The notes under the pieces were generated by a model. That model did not search any database. It had not been told where the DNA came from and worked only from the letters and a program-made list of their open reading frames with translations. A stretch of 48,657 nucleotides of DNA from CAYFTL01 sp964346145. GTDB taxonomy: Bacteria; Bacillota; Clostridia; Christensenellales; Aristaeellaceae. How positions within the stretch are numbered: the stretch's first letter is position 1; each line of letters starts with the position of its first letter. The stretch spans positions 1-48,657 of the forward strand of contig CAYFTL010000013.1 in the NCBI GenBank assembly GCA_964346145.1, written 5' to 3'. Position numbers and translations under genes: made by a program. Shown in pieces: positions 34,532 to 43,300 of this stretch.

Positions 34532-35982
34532 ATGCCTATTTTAAAAATCGCCGGTTTATTGTGCAAGATTGCCGGTTGGTTTTTGGCTGTTTGGTTTATC
34601 TATGCGCTCATTGTATCCACGCTCTCCTGCGCATTGCCAAAGCATGTCTCCGAACAAAAAAAACCGAGTTTAAGCAAACGGTGTTTTATGGAGGGGATGC
34701 ACCTGGACCCGACCATGCCTGCGTAATTGAAACACCTACCGACGCCTTGGGCGTTCGCCTCCAGATGATTCGAAGCGCCAAAAAATCACTGGACCTTGCC
34801 ACACATATTATGAAAGACAGCCCATCCAGCCGCGCATTTTTAGGAGAAATTCTGGCGGCGGCCAACCGCGGAGTTCAAGTGCGCATTATAGCCGATGGCA
34901 AAATCACTTGGCTAAACGGAACCATGACCCACATGCTTGAAGCGTTGGATTCGCACCCCAACATCTCCTGTAAGGTATATGCACCGCTACAGCCCTTGAA
35001 GGCTTGGCAATTCCATATTTTTCTGCACGACAAGTTTATGATTGCCGACGGGCAGACGTTGCTGCTGGGCGGCAGAAATGTAGACGAACGCCATTACAAT
35101 CCCAGCGGATTTGACCGCCCCATCACCCACGATAGAGATGTGTTTGTATGGAAAACCCGGCAAGACAGCCCACAAAACCCAAGCGCAGTCGATCAAACGA
35201 TCGCTTATATGAATGCGCTGTGGACGTTTGAGGATACAAAGCCGATAACCGATCAACCGCTGCACACCGCTAAGGCAGCGCCCTATTTGAACGCTTTTGC
35301 CCAAGCCGCCCAAGATTTTAAGCGCACGGACCCCAAGTTTTATGCCAAATCGTTTGAGGATTTTAAGCGCACGACGGTACCCACCCGCCGAATTACGTTA
35401 ATTTATAACCCGCTAAACGTATCCAAAAAAGAGCCCTGGGTCGCCTATCAATTGCAGCAATTGGCATTGAGCGCCCAAAAATCCGTGGTACTACAAACCC
35501 CGTATGCCACAAAAAACACAGAACTGTTGCAAACAATGGCCACGGTAGCCGACAGAGTCCAAGCAACCATGATTACAAATTCGCTGGAGTCTTCCCCTAA
35601 CTTTCCGGCTTTTTCCAATTACTATGGCAGCCGCCAAAAATTTGTTGACACCGGATTCGCTATTTATGAATACCAGCTGCAGGATTCTATCCATGCCAAA
35701 TCCATGATCGTTGACGAGAGAATTTCTGCCGTGGGTTCTTTTAATATGGACGACCGTAGCATATACTTGGACACCGAGACCATGTTGGTGATCGACAGCG
35801 TCGAATTTGCGACCCAACTGTCCGATGTGGTCCATAATATCCAAAACTCGTCGCTACAAGTCGGCACCGACAACGAATATATGCCGTCCGAATTTATGTC
35901 GCCCCAGCCCAAATCGGTAGGCAAGCGCGCGCTGATGGCGATCGTATATACCGTTTTGCGCCCGTTCCAATTTCTGCTATGA
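34532..35982 (+). CDS. Phospholipase D/cardiolipin synthase-like protein, interrupted by an apparent -1 frameshift
   Basis: The real start is ATG 34532 (AACAGGAGGGATACA upstream) and gives a signal anchor (LCKIAGWFLAVWFIYALIV). That frame stops at 34724-34726. The rest of the protein continues one base back from the tract of eight A at 34656-34663: from there the frame runs FYGGDAPGPDHACVIETP on to 35982. Joined, the protein has about 483 residues. Two HKD motifs are intact: HDKFMIADG and HAKSMIVDE, with GGRNVDERHYN and GSFNMDDRS after them, as in cardiolipin synthases and related PLD phosphotransferases. The enzyme would join two phosphatidylglycerols outside the membrane. One missing A in the assembly, phase variation or programmed frameshifting (A AAA AAA) could explain the break. 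Confidence 0.8.
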
Positions 35983-35993
35983 GGTGAATATGC

Positions 35994-36530
35994 ATGAAAA
36001 ACATTCCCAATATACTATCGGTGATTAGAATTTTGTTGCTCCCGTTTTTTGTGATGCAAATGATGCAAGGCAACGCTGTAGGCTCCGGCATAATCCTGGT
36101 CGCCTCCGGGTTGACCGACACCTTGGACGGAAAACTAGCCAGGCGCTACAATTGGATTACCGATTTGGGCAAAATTTTGGATCCGGTTGCCGACAAGCTG
36201 ACCCAGTTCACCGTTTCCATTACTTTGGCATTTCAACTGCGCGAATACTGGTATTTTTTCGCGATCATGGTAGCCAAGGACTTGATCATGCTGGTGCTGG
36301 GCGGTTATTTGCTAAAAAAAGGCGCCAAGCTGCAGGGATCCAGATGGTTCGGAAAGATTTCTACAGTGGTGTACTACATCGCGATGATCTTGATTGTGTT
36401 CTTTCATTCCATGCCCCAATGGATCTTCCTTGCCCTGCTGAGCATAGCCACCATATGCGCGATCATCGCTGCACTTTTATATATTCCCGAATTTATGCAG
36501 TACAAGCGCGAAACCAAGATTGAAAAATAA
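35994..36530 (+). CDS. CDP-alcohol phosphatidyltransferase (PgsA-like)
   Basis: 178 residues. The family motif D-x2-D-G-x2-A-R-x8-G-x3-D-x3-D is complete: DTLDGKLARRYN then DLGKILDPVADK. About five membrane helices. PgsA makes phosphatidylglycerol phosphate from CDP-diacylglycerol and glycerol-3-phosphate, the precursor used by cardiolipin synthase. A GAGGTGAATATGC site precedes the ATG, 11 bases after the PLD gene, so they share an operon. This pairing supports a lipid role for the whole cluster. The alcohol substrate is not proven by sequence. Confidence 0.88.
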   Translation: MKNIPNILSVIRILLLPFFVMQMMQGNAVGSGIILVASGLTDTLDGKLARRYNWITDLGKILDPVADKLTQFTVSITLAFQLREYWYFFAIMVAKDLIMLVLGGYLLKKGAKLQGSRWFGKISTVVYYIAMILIVFFHSMPQWIFLALLSIATICAIIAALLYIPEFMQYKRETKIEK

Positions 36531-36546
36531 ACCATTGAATGAAAAC

Positions 36547-36590
36547 AAAAAAACCAAGCTGAAGGATAAAACCCTAGCCTGGTTTTTTTG
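36547..36590 (+). terminator. Terminator of the lipid operon
   Basis: AAAAAAACCA (36547-36556) pairs with TGGTTTTTTT (36580-36589), extended inward by AGC-type pairs; long T tract. Confidence 0.85.
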
Positions 36591-36649
36591 TTGTTGCGCG
36601 ATGCCGCGTGATCGGTTGCAATTGAGTACCCATTAAGGCTCATATATGG

Positions 36650-37087
36650 CTACTTAATATCTAAGCAGTTGCAAACTTGGTTATGCAGCAATGGCTGAAT
36701 TTCCGGATAGGTCAAATCTTGGGGAAGCTGATCAAACAAGGCAACGGTTCCAATTTCTGTTTTTTCATCTAAGCAGCCCAGCGATGCCACTTGGGCAAAA
36801 TACAAACCGCCATAGCTTATCGAGCCATCATCCCGTTCCACCGAGTAAATGCAGACCGGATGCAGCGCCGCAATTTCCAATGCTCCGGTTTCCTCCTGCA
36901 GTTCGCGCCGCGCGGTTTGCAAAGGGCTTTCCCCGAGTTCCCTATGGCCACCCGGAATTTCCCAGGTAGTGCGCTGCTTGTGCTGAACAAAAACCCATTT
37001 ATCCTTATGCCGGGCAACGATTACTGAAAATTCTATTTTTGAATCTTCGACTCCGTAAAATTCGTGAAAATTCACCCGCGTAATCAT
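36650..37087 (-). CDS. Nudix hydrolase
   Basis: 145 residues from ATG 37087, whose A and TG overlap the TGA of the upstream kinase gene (ATGA), so the two are translationally coupled; GGAGAGAG lies 5 bases upstream. The Nudix box is GGHRELGESPLQTARRELQEETGAL (G-x5-E-x7-REUxEExGU), with the Mg-binding Glu residues present. Nudix enzymes hydrolyse nucleoside diphosphates linked to another moiety; the substrate is unknown. Coupling to a two-kinase protein suggests a joint nucleotide or small-molecule phosphate pathway, or damage clean-up. Confidence 0.9.
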   Translation of the reverse strand: MITRVNFHEFYGVEDSKIEFSVIVARHKDKWVFVQHKQRTTWEIPGGHRELGESPLQTARRELQEETGALEIAALHPVCIYSVERDDGSISYGGLYFAQVASLGCLDEKTEIGTVALFDQLPQDLTYPEIQPLLHNQVCNCLDIK

Positions 37088-38784
37088 AAGCTCTCTCTCC
37101 ATTCCCGTATCAATTCGTCGATTGAAGATTGGCGCAGGCTGCGCTTCGGGCTTGTCGCTTTTTGAATGACCCTATAGGAAGCGTCGCTCAGCGGCCAGCG
37201 TTTTGTTCCTCTAGATACGTCCATAAAAAGTTGAAGCGCGGTCGCCCCCATGGTATATACATTGCTGCGTTCGTCAATCTGTGCACCCAGCTCAAACTCC
37301 TCCGGGGACATAAAGCTATGGCTCCCCCACATGCGTCCCATGGTGTTCCAATAGGGTGCTTTGGCATAAAAATCGATATCGCAAATGGTGATTTTCTGCG
37401 TTTGGGCATCGTAAAGAATGCTGCCGTCATAAAAATCCATGGCTACATAACCGCAATCGGCTACGTGCCGATGAAAAACCAATATCGCCTCGAATATATT
37501 TAGTTTTTCTTCCAAGCTAACCGACATGAATGCTTGCCGGGATTGAAGGTACATTCTGCCCATACACTCTCCCGGAGCCCATTTAAATATCGCGGCGTAA
37601 CCGCCACCCACCTCTTTGGTTTCAAGAAGGCGTACCAAGTTGGGATGGGCCAGGACTTGGTACGCTGCAATCGAATCCTTGAGCCGGGTTATCGCATCTT
37701 CCGCAGTACCATCGTATCGTTCGGCGGGTGCTCCGGCGAATTTCATAAACAAGCGTTCTTTGCCTTCGGTCTCAATGCCAAAGTTGATGTTGCCCGAATC
37801 CTGATCGTCGAACACTTTAAATACCCGCCCGTATTCAGCCAAAAAACCAAAATCAAAGCTTCCCTTTAACTTAAAGGGAAGGCCGTCTATGTATTGAATA
37901 TGGTAAGCCGGAAAATACCAGCCGGGTACGATTTTCTTCATGCCATCGTACCAGTCGAGCACCTCTTTGGCTTGGCCCAGCATTACATCCACTTCCTTTT
38001 GCCCAAAGGCAACAGCCCACGGAACCGAGCCCAAGGTGTTGGAGGATATATAAAACGCCAACAGCTCCCAAAATTCTACGGGAACCTGGCCCTCAAAGTA
38101 ACCGTTCACAAGGCCGGAAGCAAACAGCGGGCTGACTTGTGCCGACCAAACGATGCGGTTAAACTCTTCCCATGGATCCCCGTAGTCCCAGCGGTTGAAA
38201 TCTATAATGACCAGCGTACCATTTTCGATCAGCATATTGCCCACGTGGTAATCCCCATGTTGAAAGCACTGGGGACGCCCTTCCAGCAGATGCATTTTAC
38301 TTTGAATGCAGTCGATCATGTTTGGGGCACCTTCAAAGGAAATCGGACTTTGCTTGTAAAGTTCAACCTTGCTGTTTGCCTTTTTGCTAAAACGTTGGCT
38401 CCAGTCTTGCTGCTCTTCGGGAGCAGAGATCGAATGAATTCGCCTTAAAATTCTGCCCGCATCCAGCCCATAAACATATTGCTGAGTATCGGACAGCATG
38501 GGCAGCAACAATTCGGCATCTTCGCCCTCCACCCAGCGCTGCAGGGAACACACGCTCCACCCGCACAGGCCAAAATCGATGGGTTGACACATTGGGATGC
38601 CCAGTTGGGCCACCCTTTTCATCATTTCATATTCATGAAGCTTGGCCGTATATTGATCGGCCGGAGAAACGCGCAGCAACATTTTGCTGCCATCTGTGCA
38701 GAGGGCACAATATTTTTGATCGCCCGACCAGCCTTTTTCAATCGGATCCAGGCGTTCAAAGCTTCGGTTTAATATTTCAAACAT
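37084..38784 (-). CDS. Fusion of an aminoglycoside-phosphotransferase-like kinase and a Ser/Thr-kinase-like domain
   Basis: 566 residues from ATG 38784 after GGAGGGTACAAAATC. Residues ~1-295 are an APH/choline-kinase-like domain: LLRVSPADQY, HGDYHVGNMLIENG (catalytic loop) and IIDFNRWDYGDPWEEF (metal loop). Residues ~305-566 resemble the eukaryotic-like Ser/Thr kinase fold: FMKFAGAP as the Lys strand, MDFYDGSILYD as the catalytic loop, ICDIDFYAK in place of DFG, then MSPEEFELG. The two parts are each familiar as separate clostridial proteins; here they are joined at VPGWYFPAYHIQYIDGLPFK. The substrates are unknown. It is first in an operon with the Nudix gene. Confidence 0.86.
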   Translation of the reverse strand: MFEILNRSFERLDPIEKGWSGDQKYCALCTDGSKMLLRVSPADQYTAKLHEYEMMKRVAQLGIPMCQPIDFGLCGWSVCSLQRWVEGEDAELLLPMLSDTQQYVYGLDAGRILRRIHSISAPEEQQDWSQRFSKKANSKVELYKQSPISFEGAPNMIDCIQSKMHLLEGRPQCFQHGDYHVGNMLIENGTLVIIDFNRWDYGDPWEEFNRIVWSAQVSPLFASGLVNGYFEGQVPVEFWELLAFYISSNTLGSVPWAVAFGQKEVDVMLGQAKEVLDWYDGMKKIVPGWYFPAYHIQYIDGLPFKLKGSFDFGFLAEYGRVFKVFDDQDSGNINFGIETEGKERLFMKFAGAPAERYDGTAEDAITRLKDSIAAYQVLAHPNLVRLLETKEVGGGYAAIFKWAPGECMGRMYLQSRQAFMSVSLEEKLNIFEAILVFHRHVADCGYVAMDFYDGSILYDAQTQKITICDIDFYAKAPYWNTMGRMWGSHSFMSPEEFELGAQIDERSNVYTMGATALQLFMDVSRGTKRWPLSDASYRVIQKATSPKRSLRQSSIDELIREWRESL

Positions 38785-38821
38785 GATTTTGTACCCTCCT
38801 CCATAAAAATTCAATATATTT

Positions 38822-38850
38822 ATGCTATCATTCTTTTTTCTATGTAGCAA
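38822..38850 (-). promoter_or_regulatory. Promoter of the kinase-Nudix operon
   Basis: Minus strand TTGCTA (38850-38845), 17 bases, TAGCAT (38827-38822), 37 bases before the kinase start. Confidence 0.65.
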
Positions 38851-38901
38851 GAGCAAGCCAGAAGCAAATGCGCAACAGCGAGTTGCTTTTTTAAAAATCA
38901 A

Positions 38902-38922
38902 ATATGCATTATACTATATGCA
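38902..38922 (+). promoter_or_regulatory. Promoter -10 with repeated ATATGCA boxes before the XRE gene
   Basis: TATACT (38910-38915) lies between two direct copies of ATATGCA (38902-38908 and 38916-38922). The -35 is unclear. The repeats span the -10, so binding there would repress the XRE gene, possibly by its own product. Confidence 0.45.
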
Positions 38923-38948
38923 GAACGCGACACAAGGAGGGAGCAACA

Positions 38949-39395
38949 TTGGAAACCAAAGACATTTTATTAAATTTGCGCAAACAAAGTGGACTATCCC
39001 AAGAACAAATGGCCGAACGCATTATGGTGACGAGGCAAGCGGTAAGCCGATGGGAAAACGGAGAAACGGTTCCTGGTGTAGACACCCTCAGAATTATCTC
39101 CAAAGAATTTGACGTGTCCATCAACACACTGTTGGGCAGCCCCCGTAAGCTCATTTGCCAATGTTGCGGCATGCCGTTGTATGAGGATTCTGTCATCAGC
39201 AAGGATGTCGATGAATTTTTCAACGAAGACTATTGTAAGTGGTGCTACACAAACGGCGAATTTGTCTATCCGTCCATGGAGGACTTGATCGACTTTTTGG
39301 CGCCTAGCATGGCCAGCACACACCATATGCGCGAAGAGGACGTGCGCAAGGGGCTTGAGGAGCAACTGCCCAAGCTCAAACATTGGCAAAAATAA
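38949..39395 (+). CDS. XRE-family regulator with C-terminal zinc ribbon (PF12674-like)
   Basis: 148 residues from TTG 38949, chosen by AAGGAGGGAGCAACA directly upstream. Residues ~6-62 are a helix-turn-helix (LRKQSGLSQEQMAERIMVTR, QAVSRWENGETVP). A zinc ribbon follows: CQCCGMPLYED and DYCKWCYTNGEF, then MEDLIDF, as in the putative zinc-ribbon domain PF12674. It is divergent from the kinase-Nudix operon, so it may regulate that operon or itself. The ligand sensed by the ribbon is unknown. Confidence 0.9.
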   Translation: METKDILLNLRKQSGLSQEQMAERIMVTRQAVSRWENGETVPGVDTLRIISKEFDVSINTLLGSPRKLICQCCGMPLYEDSVISKDVDEFFNEDYCKWCYTNGEFVYPSMEDLIDFLAPSMASTHHMREEDVRKGLEEQLPKLKHWQK

Positions 39396-39426
39396 TCGTT
39401 TGACGGTTTTCATATAACCGCTTTTA

Positions 39427-39465
39427 AAAGTGCCAACCCCAATACTTCGGGGGTGGCACTTCTCC
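39427..39465 (+). terminator. Terminator after the XRE gene
   Basis: AAGTGCCAACCCC (39428-39440) pairs with GGGGGTGGCACTT (39449-39461) with one mismatch; short T-rich tail. Confidence 0.7.
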
Positions 39466-39638
39466 TTGTGGTGAACATCGAATCACCAGATTGCACTCCC
39501 GATAATGTTTTCCGAAATCCCCCTAAATTACATCAACCTAAAATTGTTCGACAAATTTTCTCCTGAGCGCCACATATCGTCAACATTTGTTTGCTACCAT
39601 AAATCTGGATAAGTAAGGCTAATTGAGGAGGGAACCCC

Positions 39639-40343
39639 ATGGCCTCATTTGTAGAGTTTCAAAACGTCAGCAAGCAATACAAGATGGGCGAAATCACTAT
39701 TGAAGCATTGCGCAATGCGAATTTCAAAATAGAAAAAGGCGAAATATGCGTCATCGTAGGCGCATCGGGCGCGGGCAAAACCACATTGCTCAACATTTTG
39801 GGGGGCATGGACACGCTCAGCAGCGGCACCGTGCTGCTCGATGGAACCGATATATCCAAATACAACACTCGCCAGCTCACCGATTACCGCCGATTTGACA
39901 TCGGCTTTGTTTTTCAGTTTTATAATTTGGTGCCCAATTTGACCGCGTTTGAAAACGTGGAGCTGGCCGCACAAATCAGCCGGGATCCGCTGGATGTTAG
40001 GCGCGTTTTGGACCAGGTGGGCCTCGGCGACCGGGCCGACAATTTTCCGGCGCAGCTTTCGGGCGGCGAACAGCAGCGCGTGGCCATCGCCCGCGCCATG
40101 GTTAAAAACCCAAAGCTTTTGTTGTGCGATGAACCGACCGGCGCGCTGGATTATAAGACCGGCAAGTCGGTGCTCCAATTGTTGCAGGATGAAAGCCGCA
40201 AGCGCGGCATGACCGTGGTCATCATCACCCACAACCAGGCCCTTACCGCCATGGCAGACCGCATCATCAAGGTCCGCAGCGGCACCATTAGTTCGATGCG
40301 CCTGAACGACCACGTCGTTCCGATTGAAGAGATTGAGTGGTAG
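39639..40343 (+). CDS. ABC transporter ATPase (LolD/MacB type)
   Basis: 234 residues after GAGGAGGGAACCCC. Walker A GASGAGKTT (about residues 41-49), Q-loop VFQFYNLVPNLTAFENV, signature LSGGEQQR, Walker B LLLCDEPTGALD and H-loop IITHNQ. The LVPNLTAxENV pattern places it with the LolD/MacB/FtsE-type ATPases that partner FtsX-like permeases, which is the next gene 7 bases later. These type VII ABC systems do mechanotransmission or lipid/peptide extrusion rather than classical uptake. Upstream at 39544-39554, TTGTTCGACAA is a small inverted repeat that could be an operator. Confidence 0.93.
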   Translation: MASFVEFQNVSKQYKMGEITIEALRNANFKIEKGEICVIVGASGAGKTTLLNILGGMDTLSSGTVLLDGTDISKYNTRQLTDYRRFDIGFVFQFYNLVPNLTAFENVELAAQISRDPLDVRRVLDQVGLGDRADNFPAQLSGGEQQRVAIARAMVKNPKLLLCDEPTGALDYKTGKSVLQLLQDESRKRGMTVVIITHNQALTAMADRIIKVRSGTISSMRLNDHVVPIEEIEW

Positions 40344-40350
40344 AGCGATT

Positions 40351-43300
40351 ATGAAAGCACTGCACAAAAGCACATTTCGCGAAATCAAGTCCAGCTTAGG
40401 TCGATACATGGCAATCCTTGCCATAGTCGCCCTCGGCGTGGGCTTCTTTGCCGGTTTGGGTGTGAGCCGGGATGTGATGGTCGCCATGGGCGATGCTTAC
40501 TTGAGCGAACAACGCCTTTTTGATTTTCAGTTGATTTCCACGTTGGGTTTTACCCCAGACGACGTGGATTTTATTGGCAATGCCCAACACGTGCGCGAAG
40601 CGGAAGGATCGGTATCCACCGACGTGTTGTGCATCAGCGACGACGGGGCCGACCTCGTGCTCAAAGCCCATACCCTAAACGAGTTTATCAACCTGCCCAA
40701 GCTGACCGCCGGACGAATGCCCCAGAGCGCAAACGAAATATTGGTGGATTGCAGATGGTTTTCCGAAGACAGGCTGGGTAGCCAGATCAAAATTTCGCCT
40801 TCCAACGACCAGGATAAACTGGACATGTTTGCCCATGAGAACTATACGGTGGTCGGGCTGATCGACTCTCCCCTATATTTGAAGTACGACCGGGGCACCA
40901 CCTCCCTGGGCAACGGATCGGTTAGCGCCTTTATGTTTTTGATGCCCGGCGGTTTTTACGTGGATTATTTTACCGAAATTTATTTGTTGACCGATGCCCA
41001 AGGCAGCATTTATTCCGACGAATACGAAGAGGCAATCGACGCCATCACCGATTCGATTACCCAGCTTGGGGAGACCCGGGCTGATGTGCGCTACACCACC
41101 ATCGTAAACGAAGCCAAAGCGGAACTGAAAGATGGCCGAGCCAAGTTGGAAGATGCAAGGCAGGAATACTTGACCGAGCGCGCCAAGGCCGAAAAAGAAC
41201 TGCGCGATGCCCGGGCCGAATTGGAAGAGGGCGAAACCACCCTGCTCGAAAACGAGCAAAAATTAAAAGATGGACAAAGGGAGCTGGCCGACGGCCGCAA
41301 ACAGTACAACTTGGGAAAGCAAGAGCTGGAAGATTCTAGAAAACTGTTTAACGCACAAAAGAAAGCCGCCATCAAAAAATTAAACGATGCCGAAAAGCAG
41401 TTGAAGGATCAACTGGATGGGGCGAAAGACGGCAAACAAAAAATTGAAGATTCCGGCGTGCTAGAACAACACGCTCAGCTGGTAGATGCTATTCCCCGAT
41501 TGCAGGGGGGGATAGATATTCTCGAAAGCAAGCGCCAGGAGTTTCTTGAAGCCGGAGACCAGTTGCAAGCAAGTTTGGAGCAGGTGCGGGCAGGAATAGG
41601 CCAAGTTGAGCAGGCCAAAGCCGCAGCCGGCAAGCCGCTAAACGAGCAGGTTTCAGACCTTGACAAGGCCATAGAAGAAGCCGAGCGCGAACTGGGCTCC
41701 CTCACCCCCAGTGATGCCCCGCAAATCAAAGAATTGGAAGAAGCCATAAGCGCGTGGCACAATGAATTGAGCGAGATTGAAGGACAGCTCGCCGCGCGTC
41801 AAGGGGAAAAAGCTGATTTGGAAGCCAAAAAATCGTCAGTAGAGTCAGAAATTTCGCTTTACCGGCAAGAGATTGCTGACGTACAGGCTGAAATCAATTC
41901 ACTGGATCCGCAAAACGATGCAGAAAAGATTGCTGAACTGCACCAGCTGATCACCGATTGGGAGGGCAAAATTGCCCAATGTCAAGCGCGTTTGGACAGC
42001 ATATCGGCTAACATTTCCGAAAAAGAATCGCAAATGGAGAAACTCAAAGCACAAAGTGCTGCGCTGACCCAAACAATCAACGATGCACAAGAGGAACTCT
42101 CCGGCCTTTCCGCAGAGGGGGATGATGAGCGCATCGCCCAGCTAAAAGCTCTTATCGCCGAGAAAACCGAACAAAAAAAACAGCTACAAGGCCAACTGGC
42201 AAACATTAATCAAACTTTTGACGAACAGCTGCGCCCGCTACAAGCGCAGGAAGCATCCCTAAAGGAGCAACTAGACCAATACACTGCTTCCAAAGAGCAA
42301 ACTTTGCAGACTATAGACAGCCAGCTGAGCGATTTGAATGGACAGTTGACCCAAGCCAGAGATGGGCTAAGGCAGATTGAGGATAGCCAGGTTTTGGCAC
42401 AATATGCGCAGCTGCAGGATGCACTGCCCAAGCTGGAAGCCGGACTAGAGCAATTGGGCAAGCAACGCGAGAGCGCCAAAGCGCAATTTGGGGCAGCCGA
42501 AAGAAAAATCAAATCGGGCGAAATCTCGCTGGCCGAAGCAAAGGCACAGCTGGAAGATGCGCAAGCGGAGTTAAGCGACGGTTTGAAGCAGTTAGAAGAG
42601 GGCAAAACCGAACTGGAAGAAGGGTTGACCGCCTACCAAGAAGGTGTGGAGGAGGCCAACGCCGAATTTGCCAAAGCCGATGCCGAGCTTGGGGATGCCG
42701 AGGCCGAGCTAGAGGACGGACAGCAAAAGATTGACGAGATTGAAGCCCCCACCGTGTATACATTGGACCGGAGCACAAACGCCGGATATATTTTTTTCCA
42801 GAACGACTCACAGATTGTTCAGGGAATTGCCAAGGTCTTTCCCCTATTCTTTTTTATGGTGGCAGCTCTGGTGTGCATGACCACCATGACCCGTATGGTG
42901 GAAGAGCAGCGTACCCAGATTGGCGTGCTGAAAGCCATCGGCTATTCCCGCTACGCCATCATGGGCAAATATATGGTGTATTCGGGCAGCGCGGCCCTAA
43001 TCGGCTGCCTGATCGGTTTCTTTGGCGGATCGTACATGTTTCCCGCCGTAATTTGGCAAGCCTACCACATCATGTACAGCTTTGCTGATTCCATCACCTA
43101 CCTAATGGACTGGCGGCTGGGGATTATATCGCTGGGCGCTTCGTTGCTGTGCTCGGTGGGCGCCACCTGGGCCTCCGTACGCCGGGAGATGGCTGTGGTG
43201 CCCGCCCAGCTCATACGCCCCCAAACACCCAAGGCGGGCAAGCGCACAATATTGGAGCGCATAAGCTTTGTTTGGAACCGATTGAAATTTATGCACAAGG

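Noticed and set aside
40324..40350. TTG start of the FtsX permease overlapping the ATPase gene
   Set aside because: No ribosome site; ATG 40351 is followed directly by the family N-terminus MKALHKSTFREIKSSLGRY.
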